A stretch of DNA of 26,560 nt from assembly GCA_964563975.1 (NCBI GenBank), contig CAZLZJ010000028.1:1-26560 (forward strand), written 5' to 3'. The position numbers and the translations under genes are program-made. Numbering within the stretch: position 1 is the first letter of the stretch; the number at the start of each line of letters is the position of its first letter. The notes under the pieces are model-generated. The model saw only the letters and a program-made list of their open reading frames with translations, did not search any database and was not told the DNA's origin. This DNA comes from JAAYJR01 sp964563975. Its GTDB lineage: Bacteria; Bacteroidota; Bacteroidia; Bacteroidales; Prolixibacteraceae. This document shows positions 1 through 8,800 of this stretch, piece by piece.

Positions 1-24
1 CCAGAAAATACTTCAATGGAAAAT

Positions 25-58
25 TTTGCTTAAATTTGAGAATGTTTAGTTATATTTG
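25..58 (+). promoter_or_regulatory. Predicted promoter of tRNA-Trp
   Basis: A perfect Bacteroidota -7 element TATATTTG (pattern TAnnTTTG) lies at 51-58, with a TTTG at 25-28 as a possible -33 element, 22 bases apart. Transcription would start near 64-68, just before the tRNA at 74. This is a pattern match only. Confidence 0.55.
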
Positions 59-73
59 CAGCGCATATTAATT

Positions 74-146
74 ACGGGTGTAGCTCAGTTGGCAGAGCAC
101 TGGTCTCCAAAACCAGGTGTCGGGAGTTCGAGTCTCTCCTCCCGTG
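74..146 (+). tRNA. tRNA-Trp (anticodon CCA)
   Basis: A complete cloverleaf can be folded. The acceptor arm is 74-80 with 139-145. The D arm is GCTC (83-86) with GAGC (95-98). The anticodon stem is CTGGT (100-104) with ACCAG (112-116), and its 7-base loop holds CCA at 107-109. The T arm is GGGAG (122-126) with CTCTC (134-138) around TTCGAGT. The discriminator is G146, as expected for bacterial tRNA-Trp. CCA is not encoded (CAA follows), so it must be added after transcription. One acceptor pair, position 6 with 67 (T79 and T140), is a U-U mismatch. Confidence 0.96.
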
Positions 147-147
147 C

Positions 148-174
148 AAAAAACTGCAGGAATGCAGTTTTTTT
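148..174. terminator. Bidirectional intrinsic terminator between tRNA-Trp and the ABC exporter gene
   Basis: The inverted repeat ACTGCA (153-158) and TGCAGT (163-168) with a GGAA loop is flanked by an A run on the left and a T run on the right (168-174). On the plus strand it follows the tRNA. On the minus strand it follows the exporter stop codon at 180-182. The symmetric A/T flanks let it serve both convergent units. Confidence 0.75.
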
Positions 175-179
175 GCTTT

Positions 180-2000
180 TTAGAACATTTGCATCTTATG
201 AAGTTTATTATACCTGCCTTTTTTAACTATTAACTCTTCATGAGTTCCCTGCTCAACGATTTTTCCTTTGTGAAGCACACATATAAGGTCAGCACTTTTT
301 ATAGTTGACAGGCGATGTGCTATTATCAGAGATGTGCGATTACTCATCAGTTTAACTAAGGCATCCTGCACTAATCGTTCCGATTCTGTATCAAGTGAAG
401 ATGTTGCTTCATCTAAAATAAGAATAGGAGGATTTTTCATTACTGCCCGGGCAATAGAGAGCCGTTGTTTCTGGCCACCCGAAAGTTTGTCTCCTCTGTC
501 GCCTATAGTTGTCTCGTACCCCTTTTCTGTTTCTATTATAAAATTGTGGGCATTGGCTATTGTTGCAGCATTTATTACATCTTCTTCAGTTGCATTGTCG
601 ACTCCAAAGGCAATATTATTGAAAATTGTATCATTGAACAGGATTGGTTCCTGGTTCACATACCCGATAAGGTCCCGTAAATCTTTAATTTTCAAATATC
701 GCAGATCAATTCCGTCAATTGTGATTCTTCCGCCTGTAACATCCCAAAAACGGGGTAACAGATCAACCAGAGTAGTTTTACCGCTTCCCGATTGTCCGAC
801 AAAAGCAATTGACTCTCCTTTTTTTATTGTTAATGAGATATTTTCCAATACAGGAATAGAATCATATGAAAATGAAACATTCTCATAGGTAATCTTATCA
901 TTAAATTTATCTATTTTTTCAGCATCAACCTTTTCAATAATTTCAGGCTTTGTATCCAGTATGGCATCTATCCTTTCCATTGAAGCCAGTCCTTTTTCCA
1001 CACTGTAAAGGGCGGTGGAGAATGCTTTAGCCGGATTGATTATACTATAGAAAAATACAAGATATCCAATAAATGATGCAGCATCAAGTGAACTTTGATG
1101 GTTTAATATTAATCGCCCGCCATACCATAAAACTACTATTATGACTACCGTTCCCAGAAATTCACTCATCGGATGTGCCAGAAACCGCTTCCACATTAGC
1201 TGGTTCATTATATTGAAGTAGTTTTCATTCTCTTTTTCAAATCTTATTGTTGCTCTTTTTTCGGCGTTAAAAGCTTTTATTATCCGTAATCCCGACAAAT
1301 CTTCTTCAATTATTGAAAGTATTTCGCCCATTTTATTCTGACCTTTGCGGCTCTCTTTTTTCAGGCTTTTCCCGATAACTCCAATTATATAAGCGGCAAT
1401 GGGAAACATAATAAAGACGAACAGGGAGAGACTCCAGCTCATATAGATCATTACCACAACCGATACAATAATGATAATAGGATTTTTTATCATCATATCC
1501 AGGGAGTTCATTATTGAGTTTTCAACTTCATTTACATCGTTAGTCATTCTTGCAATTATATCTCCCTTTCTTTCATCTGAAAAAAACCCCAATTGTAATT
1601 TCAGTACCTTTCTGTAGATTTTTGAGCGAATATCGCGCACCACACCGTTACGGATCAGTACCAGCATATAGTTGGCCAGATAATAGAATGCTACTTTTAG
1701 CAGGACTGTAATAACTATGAAAATACCAATAAACACTAATGCTTTTTCATGACTATAATTTATTATGACTTTGCTTATCAAATAGTTAGAGTATTCAGTG
1801 ATTGATGAAATATTAAAGTGCAGATCCGGGCGAACAGTTACTAATTCCTGGGTTTTAAATAATATTTTCAGTGATGGAATCAGAAGGAGGAATGAAAAAG
1901 CTCCGAAAATAGCACTTAGTAAATTGTGAAAAATATTCCAAATTAAATTCCATTTATAAGGAGGAATGAACCTGCGCAATAGTTTAATAAAATCTTTCAT
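180..2000 (-). CDS. MsbA-like ABC exporter (fused membrane and ATPase half-transporter)
   Basis: A 606-residue half-transporter, probably a homodimeric inner-membrane exporter of lipid A, lipids or drugs. An N-terminal six-helix ABC transmembrane domain (about residues 20-340) is followed by a complete nucleotide-binding domain (about 370-600). Visible motifs are Walker A GQSGSGKTT (402-410), the Q-loop Gln near 450, the signature LSGGQ (506-510), Walker B ILILDEATS (526-534) and the H-loop His near 562. Length and order match the MsbA/LmrA type. The ATG at 1998-2000 fits the family N-terminus; no Shine-Dalgarno is evident. A weak -7-like TACGTTTA lies on the minus strand at 2045-2052. It stands alone, downstream of purB on the same strand with a 110-base gap. 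Substrate cannot be read from the sequence; a general multidrug exporter is the alternative to MsbA. Confidence 0.93.
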   Translation of the reverse strand: MKDFIKLLRRFIPPYKWNLIWNIFHNLLSAIFGAFSFLLLIPSLKILFKTQELVTVRPDLHFNISSITEYSNYLISKVIINYSHEKALVFIGIFIVITVLLKVAFYYLANYMLVLIRNGVVRDIRSKIYRKVLKLQLGFFSDERKGDIIARMTNDVNEVENSIMNSLDMMIKNPIIIIVSVVVMIYMSWSLSLFVFIMFPIAAYIIGVIGKSLKKESRKGQNKMGEILSIIEEDLSGLRIIKAFNAEKRATIRFEKENENYFNIMNQLMWKRFLAHPMSEFLGTVVIIVVLWYGGRLILNHQSSLDAASFIGYLVFFYSIINPAKAFSTALYSVEKGLASMERIDAILDTKPEIIEKVDAEKIDKFNDKITYENVSFSYDSIPVLENISLTIKKGESIAFVGQSGSGKTTLVDLLPRFWDVTGGRITIDGIDLRYLKIKDLRDLIGYVNQEPILFNDTIFNNIAFGVDNATEEDVINAATIANAHNFIIETEKGYETTIGDRGDKLSGGQKQRLSIARAVMKNPPILILDEATSSLDTESERLVQDALVKLMSNRTSLIIAHRLSTIKSADLICVLHKGKIVEQGTHEELIVKKGRYNKLHKMQMF

Positions 2001-2110
2001 CTGTCATAATAATTTTAAAAGCATTTTATCATTAGCCCCAATTTTAAACGTAAGCTTCTGCCTTTTTGTTAATCCTTTCGGGTTATGATCTTAGCCTGCC
2101 GATTGTCTCA

Positions 2111-3457
2111 TCAAAAAATTCCCGTATAATTGTGCGGAGTGATTTTTTTAAGTTCATTTTTTATCTTTTCACTAATTTTCAGAGAGTCGATAAATTTATG
2201 AATTTGCCTTTTATCTATTACTTCATTTTTTCGGGTTAACTCTTTTAATGCTTCGTATGGATTTGGAAATAATTCCCTGCGCAAAATAGTCTGTATGGCC
2301 TCTGAAATTACTGCCCAGTTATTTTCCAGATCTGCATTAATAGCGTCACGGTTGAGCACCAGCTTGCCAAGTCCTTTGATAGTTGATTTAACTGCAATTA
2401 TGGTATGGGCAAAAGGAACTCCGATAAAACGGGTTACAGTTGAGTCGCTCAGGTCTCTCTGAAGACGGGAGACAGGCAATTTTTCGGAAAGCTGCCTGAA
2501 GCCCCCATTTGCTATACTTATATTTCCTTCGGAATTTTCAAAGTCGATAGGGTTCACTTTATGTGGCATAGTGGAGCTGCCTACTTCATTTTTTTTAATT
2601 TTTTGATTGAAGTAATTAATTGAAATATAGCTCCACATATCACGGTCGAGGTCGAGTATTATATTGTTAACTCTTATTAATGCATCAAAAATAGCAGAGT
2701 AGTTGTCGTAGTGTGCAATTTGCGTTGTATAACGTGAGCGTAACAATCCAAGTTTTACTTTACAAAATTTATCTGCAAAAGTTTGCCAGTCAATATTGGG
2801 GTATGCAGCTAAATGTGCATTGAAGTTACCTGTTGCTCCCCCGAATTTGGCATAACATGGTATAGACTTTAGCTGTTCAGTCTGGATATGGAGGCGCTCA
2901 ATGAAAACTCTTATCTCTTTCCCCAGCTTTGTGGGTGTGGCAGGCTGGCCATGGGTTCTTGCCAGCATAGGCACATCCTTCCAGGCTATTGCAAGCTCTT
3001 CGAGAGTTTTTGCCAGCTGTAACAAAAGTGGATAGTACTCATTGTCCAGGGCGTCATGAATAGCTTTTGGCAGGGCTGTGTTATTGGCGTCCTGTGAAGT
3101 TAGCCCAAAATGGATAAATTCTTTATAGCTGCTGAGCCCAAGACGGCTAAACTCCTCTTTCAAATAATACTCAACAGCTTTTACATCATGATTGGTTGTC
3201 AGCTCAATCTTCTTAATTTTTTTGGCATCTTCGGGGGTGAAGTTTTTATAAATTCTTTTTAATTCGTCTTTTTGCTTAGGTGAGATATTCTTAAGCTGGG
3301 GAAGAGGAAGTTCGCATAGCGCCAGAAAGTACTCTGTTTCGGTAAGTACTCTGTATTTGATCAGGGCAAATTCGCTGAAGTAGTTACTCAAGCCTTCAAC
3401 TTTGCTTCTGTAGCGGCCGTCAATCGGAGAAATTGCAGTTAAAGAATTTAAGTCCAT
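2111..3457 (-). CDS. purB: Adenylosuccinate lyase
   Basis: PurB (448 residues, normal for the bacterial family) cleaves adenylosuccinate to AMP and fumarate, and SAICAR to AICAR, in purine synthesis. The fumarase/aspartase-superfamily signature GSSTMPHKVNP is at 293-303, with the catalytic-loop serines 294/295. Other family motifs are TNHDVKAVE (88-96), TSQD (120-123) and RTHGQ (167-171), whose His169 is the catalytic acid region. The ATG at 3455-3457 begins the typical N-terminus, in which an ISPIDGRY motif follows directly. A perfect -7 element sits 20 bases upstream, giving a very short leader. It is divergent from mqnA. All key residues look intact. Confidence 0.97.
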   Translation of the reverse strand: MDLNSLTAISPIDGRYRSKVEGLSNYFSEFALIKYRVLTETEYFLALCELPLPQLKNISPKQKDELKRIYKNFTPEDAKKIKKIELTTNHDVKAVEYYLKEEFSRLGLSSYKEFIHFGLTSQDANNTALPKAIHDALDNEYYPLLLQLAKTLEELAIAWKDVPMLARTHGQPATPTKLGKEIRVFIERLHIQTEQLKSIPCYAKFGGATGNFNAHLAAYPNIDWQTFADKFCKVKLGLLRSRYTTQIAHYDNYSAIFDALIRVNNIILDLDRDMWSYISINYFNQKIKKNEVGSSTMPHKVNPIDFENSEGNISIANGGFRQLSEKLPVSRLQRDLSDSTVTRFIGVPFAHTIIAVKSTIKGLGKLVLNRDAINADLENNWAVISEAIQTILRRELFPNPYEALKELTRKNEVIDKRQIHKFIDSLKISEKIKNELKKITPHNYTGIF

Positions 3458-3477
3458 CCTGTCAATTTTAAACCTTG

Positions 3478-3485
3478 CAAAGTTA
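3478..3485 (-). promoter_or_regulatory. Predicted -7 element of the purB promoter
   Basis: The minus strand reads TAACTTTG here, a perfect TAnnTTTG. Transcription would begin near 3471, about 14 bases before the purB ATG. No clear TTTG -33 element lies at standard spacing. Confidence 0.5.
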
Positions 3486-3516
3486 GTAATTTAGGCGGAT
3501 TACCTTTTAATAATAT

Positions 3517-3524
3517 TAACTTTG
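3517..3524 (+). promoter_or_regulatory. Predicted -7 element of the mqnA promoter
   Basis: TAACTTTG on the plus strand, the same eight bases as the purB element on the other strand. Transcription would begin near 3531, leaving a leader of about 45 bases before the ATG at 3575. No good -33 element is visible. Confidence 0.5.
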
Positions 3525-3574
3525 TTGATCGTTTTGGTATTGGCAGTTGGGGTGCAATGAAAAATTTATGAAAG

Positions 3575-4339
3575 ATGGAGAAAATTCGTATATCAATTGT
3601 TTCATATTTAAATAGCAAACCATTTTTATTTGGATTAAAATATTCTAATATAGCAGATGAGATAGAGTTAACTACAGATATACCATCGGTCGTGGCTTCT
3701 AAACTGGCCCTTGGACAGTCTGATGTGGGGCTTATTCCGGTAGGGGCATTGACAGACTTAAAAGATAGTTATATCATTAGTGATTATTGTATTGGTGCTT
3801 ATGGAAATGTGCGAACTGTTGTGTTGGTTTCTGATGTTCCGCTTGATAAGATTAAGACAGTGCTTCTTGATCCTGAGTCGCGGACTTCAGTATTGCTGGC
3901 CAGGATTTTAGCTCGTTTTTATTGGAAAAAAGAGTTTGAATTCAAGCCTGCCTTTTCAGGGTATGAGATTAGTTCTGTTGTAGGTTCTACAGCTGCTGTC
4001 GTGATTGGTGACAGGGTATTCAGAGTTGAAAAAAAGTATAGATACACCCTTGATCTGAGTGAGGAGTGGGTAAGGTTTACCGGACTTCCTTTTGTATTTG
4101 CAGTTTGGGCAGCAAATAAAAATGTTACTGAACAGTTTAGGAGAAAATTTAACAGGGCACTTGAGTTTGGTATAAAAAATATTTCCGAAATTGTAGCTGA
4201 TGAAAAAGATAATTATCCTGAAATAAATATTAGTGACTATTTCTTAACCAATCTCAGTTTTTCTTTGGATAATTCTAAAAAAGAGGGGATGGAAAAGTTT
4301 GTGAAGCTGGCAGCGGAACTGTTAAATTCAGGTAAATGA
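3575..4339 (+). CDS. mqnA: Chorismate dehydratase of the futalosine menaquinone pathway (MqnA)
   Basis: A 254-residue cytoplasmic member of the MqnA/MqnD family (periplasmic-binding-protein fold, PF02621). MqnA converts chorismate to 3-[(1-carboxyvinyl)oxy]benzoate, the first step of futalosine-dependent menaquinone synthesis. Family features seen are an N-terminal SYLNSKP motif (residues 10-16), an SDVGLIPVGAL stretch near 49-59, ISDYCIGA near 68-75 and a DPESRTSVLLAR segment near 98-109. These resemble MqnA rather than MqnD. There is no signal peptide, which argues against a solute-binding protein. An ATG at 3568 is out of frame, so 3575 is the start. Other mqn genes are not in the window, so pathway completeness cannot be judged here. 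Confidence 0.88.
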   Translation: MEKIRISIVSYLNSKPFLFGLKYSNIADEIELTTDIPSVVASKLALGQSDVGLIPVGALTDLKDSYIISDYCIGAYGNVRTVVLVSDVPLDKIKTVLLDPESRTSVLLARILARFYWKKEFEFKPAFSGYEISSVVGSTAAVVIGDRVFRVEKKYRYTLDLSEEWVRFTGLPFVFAVWAANKNVTEQFRRKFNRALEFGIKNISEIVADEKDNYPEINISDYFLTNLSFSLDNSKKEGMEKFVKLAAELLNSGK

Positions 4340-4422
4340 GACGAGTCATGCGCGCAAGCTATTTGATACCTTTGAAAACTTTAAATATTTGATTAAATTA
4401 TATTCGATTGAAAATATAATAT

Positions 4423-5847
4423 ATGATAATAAAGCGTGAGTTACTTTTTCGGCAAAAAAGCTTATATTTTTTAGCTGTTTGTATATTTTTTATCTCTACA
4501 AGCTTTGTGGCTGTTGAGAATAATGAAGAAGTTCTTGTTTATAAATTTAATATAAAACAGGAAATTACAAGAGGAACATGGAGACAGACTCTCAAGGCTT
4601 TTGAAGAGGCTGACTCTTTGGGAGCAGATATTTTTTTGATCCATATGAACACATATGGTGGGGTGGTTTCGGATGCTGATTCAATAAGGACCAAAATATT
4701 ACAAAGTTTAATTCCCGTATATGTTTTTATTGACAACAATGCCGCTTCTGCCGGCGCGCTTATTTCAATAGCTTGCGATAGTATCTATATGCGGCCGGGT
4801 GGAAGTATAGGGGCAGCAACGGTGGTTAATCAGACCGGGCAGGCAATGCCTGACAAGTATCAAAGTTATATGCGTTCTACTATGCGCTCTACTGCAGAGT
4901 TCCATGGTAAGGACACCATTGTTTCCGGCAAAGATACCATTGTCCGGTGGAGGCGTGATCCCCGCATTGCAGAGGCTATGGTAGATCCGTCGGTCTCTAT
5001 TCCCAACCTGATTGATACAGGGAAAGTGCTCTCTTTTACACCTGTGGAAGCTATTGAATACGGGTATTGTGAAGGGATTGCAGAAAATATTACTGAAGTA
5101 CTGAAACAGGCAGGTGTTGAACAATATAAAATAGTTGAATATCAGCCGACATGGATTGAGAAAATTATTGGTTTTTTGGTACATCCGGTATTTTCAGGCC
5201 TTTTAATTATGGCAATTATTGGAGGTATTTACTTTGAAATGCAAACCCCCGGGATCGGCTTTCCATTTGGCGTTGCACTGGTAGCAGCACTGCTCTATTT
5301 TGCTCCGCTTTATTTGGAGGGATTAGCGGAGAATTGGGAGATCATGGTTTTTGTTGCAGGTATAATACTTCTGGCTGTTGAGATAATTGCAATCCCGGGA
5401 TTTGGAGTGACCGGCATATTGGGAATCATCTTTATTTTTGCCGGATTAGTATTGAGTCTTCTTGATAATGTCAGGTTTAATTTTGAACATATTAATGCTG
5501 CCAGGCTTGGAGTTGCTGTTATGACTGTAGTGATTGGAGTTTTTGGAGGATTTATACTTTCAATCTATTTGGGGAAAAAAATATTTACGGCCGGCACCGG
5601 CCCTTTTAAAAACCTTGCACTGAACACAGTTCAGAATATAGAGAATGGTTATCTGAATGTTGAGCTTTCGTTTTTAAGTTTAAAAGGTAAAAAAGGAAGA
5701 GCTGCAACTGTGCTCAGGCCGGCAGGGAAGGTTATTATTGATGATGAAATATATGATGCAGTTGCAGAAAATGGATTTATTGAGAAAGATGAGGAGGTTA
5801 CGGTTGTAAGGACAGAAGCAGCACAAGTCTATGTTGAAAAGATTTGA
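4423..5847 (+). CDS. Membrane-bound NfeD/ClpP-class serine protease
   Basis: A 474-residue NfeD-family protein of the long type (protease plus NfeD). An N-terminal hydrophobic segment (14-30) acts as signal or anchor. A ClpP/S49-like protease domain spans about 35-240. The candidate nucleophile is Ser109 in AASAGA and the candidate general base is Lys145, a Ser-Lys dyad as in the Pyrococcus PH1510 protease. About five membrane segments follow (about 245-385), then a soluble C-terminal OB-fold NfeD domain (about 415-474). The family is linked to membrane quality control, with stomatin/SPFH partners; none is adjacent here. Residues 162-168 and 169-175 form a short tandem repeat, GKDTIVS then GKDTIVR. 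It lies 83 bases after mqnA, possibly read through from it, and converges on the flavoprotein gene at 5890. Confidence 0.9.
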   Translation: MIIKRELLFRQKSLYFLAVCIFFISTSFVAVENNEEVLVYKFNIKQEITRGTWRQTLKAFEEADSLGADIFLIHMNTYGGVVSDADSIRTKILQSLIPVYVFIDNNAASAGALISIACDSIYMRPGGSIGAATVVNQTGQAMPDKYQSYMRSTMRSTAEFHGKDTIVSGKDTIVRWRRDPRIAEAMVDPSVSIPNLIDTGKVLSFTPVEAIEYGYCEGIAENITEVLKQAGVEQYKIVEYQPTWIEKIIGFLVHPVFSGLLIMAIIGGIYFEMQTPGIGFPFGVALVAALLYFAPLYLEGLAENWEIMVFVAGIILLAVEIIAIPGFGVTGILGIIFIFAGLVLSLLDNVRFNFEHINAARLGVAVMTVVIGVFGGFILSIYLGKKIFTAGTGPFKNLALNTVQNIENGYLNVELSFLSLKGKKGRAATVLRPAGKVIIDDEIYDAVAENGFIEKDEEVTVVRTEAAQVYVEKI

Positions 5848-5861
5848 TTTCAGCATAGAAC

Positions 5862-5879
5862 CTAAAAATCTTATTTTAG
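5862..5879. terminator. Possible weak bidirectional terminator between two convergent genes
   Basis: CTAAAA (5862-5867) pairs with TTTTAG (5874-5879) around a six-base loop. It lies in the 42-base gap between the convergent protease and flavoprotein genes. The stem is nearly all A-T, so stability is low; placement is the main support. Confidence 0.3.
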
Positions 5880-5889
5880 TATCTCCTTT

Positions 5890-8800
5890 TTACAGTTCGA
5901 TTTGCAGCTCTTTTTGACCTGAAAACATTTGCAGTACACCATGAGCATGTCTGAAATAGTGCCCTCTCAGATCTTTGGAGTAATCATTCAGAATTTGAAT
6001 TCCCACTCCGTTGAAGTCGCCGCATTTATAGAGTGCTCTTCCTAAAACCAGCTCCCTGAGAGAGCTGTTCCTGGTTGAAACATCATTTTTATCGGGTGGA
6101 GTCAGTTTTTTTGCTGTCTTGATGTCTTGCATTGTATGCCCTCTCATTCCGGGCATTTCAAGAATTTTAAACAGTGGTTCGGCTCCTTTCGGATCTCCAA
6201 TTGTTTCCAAAGCAATGGCAATAGCCCTAAAATGTGAAAAATGACTTTCCGGTGTCAGCTTTTCAGCCATTCGAATAATTGATGGTAAAGCTTCAGTCTT
6301 TTTTGTTCTTCCTGCAGCAATAATTAAGCTGTCAAGATAACTGATACTTTTACCAAACTGCCCCATTCCCGTATAATGCCACCCTTCATCCCACTCTTCA
6401 AATGTGTCAATTGCCCTGATCAGCTCACTCCATCCGTCAGGCTTGCCAACCATACCCAGGATTCTTGCATACACTAATTTATCTTCTTCATTTCCGGTAA
6501 AATAAAATTTATCTGTTATGGCAGCAACGCCTTTTTCAATATCCCACAAAATAATTTCCAGTCCTTCGAGATTATTTACCACTAACTCTGCTGCTTCCTG
6601 AATTTTTTGATATGGAGGAGGATAATTATCCTGGTCGGTAAGCACATGCTCAGGAAGATTTTCCATTTCCACCAATCTTTTTTGTAGAGTTTTGATATTT
6701 ATATTCCTGATCATCTGTTTGTTCATCGAAGCCATGGCAGCTGCCATACCAACGGCGTAACCCTGGTTTTGGAGACATGGCTGCATGCGTATTACAGGCA
6801 TGGCATCTCTGTGGGCACTGGCACCCAAGCCGGTAACCACAATTCCTTCAAGGCCTTTGGGCAATAATGATCTGAAGGGAACAAAGGCCAGGACATCAAT
6901 ACCGCTATGTTCCGGTGGTTTAAGAGAAAAGAAAGGATCTTCAGTGAAGCCATGAGTGTCAAAGGAGCTTAGATGAGCAGATATAGTGTCAGGGTATGTA
7001 CGTCCGTTATAAACATCGAGCACACTGATTGTAAAGTCGCCGGTCATTCTCCTTCTTTCACGGGTTTGTGGCATCTTCCCGATATCATACTGACCGTCAA
7101 ATTTATCTTTTGCAACAATAAACGCCCGCCATACATCAAGCATATCTGAATCGTTGATAAAAGTCCAGTCAGTATTGTTATAGAAATCATCCGGATTTTT
7201 AAAAGGAAGCCCTGCTCCCTGTATTGCCACCGATAATCCGTCTGTATAACTGTATCCCGCTCCAGCAGCAATTGCTATGTCAGCACTGCCGGTAGAGTCG
7301 ATCACAGTGTGTGCCAAAATGACTCCTTTTCCTTCAGGAGTGGCAACAACCACTCCCTTGACCCTGCCATTTTCTGAATAAGCACCAATTCCAAGCACGC
7401 CGAACCAAATTTCACCTCCGGCATCTCTTATCTCTTTTCTGAAATATTCAGTTTTCCAATCGAACACCCATTCAGAGAGCCGTCTCTTTTTTCTTGGATT
7501 ACCGGGTGCCATATTATTAATTTCTTCATCAATAATTTCAGTATAACCTTTCCTGTAGCCGTGAAAATATTTTCCTATCATGCCTAAGGTGGTTGTGCCG
7601 CCCAATCCATGCAGATATTCCAGTACCACTGTTTTTGCTCCATTTTTGGCAGCTCCTGTTGCAGCGGGGGCCCCGGCTGTTCCTCCTCCCATTACCACTA
7701 CATCGGCATTAGCAATGACAGGAAGGGTTGTCTCTTCAGCAATAATTTCTCCATGATTAAGGGAAGGCCTTAATCCTTCAAGTGTCTCAAAAACATCGCC
7801 TGTGAAAGTATACTTTTTACCGGCACTACATACTTTTAATTCTCCTGCCGGCACAGTTTCTTTTGCAACAGCTGCAGCCATTGCTCCGGTTCGCTCACCA
7901 ATGCGTATAAGCTTGCCGGGCTGAAGCAGGTACTCTGCTGCTTCTTTACTGAGTGCTGCACTGCCGCTTAAAATAAAAATATTGTCAATTCCCCTGGGCC
8001 TGAATATATCCATACTTATATTATCAGGATCAACATTTGCTTTGTCATATTTTTTTTGTCCTTCAACCTTATCGGGAGGGTTTTGAAAAAGAAGGTCTGA
8101 GGATTCAACCTGGTTAGCATCCCAGGTTAGATCCCTTGCTATCTGCTCTGCATTTGCAAAAGACTGATAGCTGCCATCTTTCATATCTATCTGCAAAGTG
8201 TATTCAATAGCACTATACTTTATGTCGGTTTCAGAAAAAGCATCACCATGGGATTGGCCTGATGAGGCATATTTAACCTGTATGGGTTCCTGATGTTTTT
8301 TTGCCGACATATCCGGACCTTTTTTCAAATCATTGCCTACGACAGTAAATTTAAAAGTTTGTTTTCCTGAAGGGTATGCGGGAAACTTTGCACCGGCAAG
8401 GCGTGCCGCCAGTGCTCTTGGTGTTGCATCAATGACAGTTTTTGCTTTTATTGCCTGTCTTCCTGATCTGTTGGCAATTACAACACCTGCCGGAACTCCA
8501 TTTTCATCTTTGATAATATCGGTGATATAGCATGAATATAAAAAATCTATATTGTTGTCAATAAGTTCATTATCGAGAGTTTTTTTAATATGCATCGGGG
8601 TGGGCAGCCCATTGGCGAAGATTTTTTTTCCAAGACCGGTATTTTGAACAGTCTGATCGTTTGTCCAGAGACGAAAAGTTCCGCACACATCCTCTCCAAG
8701 GTAAGGCTCCTGTGCTGCCAAGAAAACACGTGCACCGGCTGCGGATGCTTCCACGGCTGCGGCTACTGCTGCCAGGGAGCCACCAATTACAACAACATCA

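Noticed and set aside
334..888. Long open frame on the plus strand inside the ABC exporter gene
   Set aside because: It lies wholly antisense to a gene with intact ABC motifs and its translation has no recognisable domain; a shadow frame.
3568..3570. ATG just before mqnA as an alternative start
   Set aside because: It is out of frame with the MqnA reading frame, which starts at 3575.
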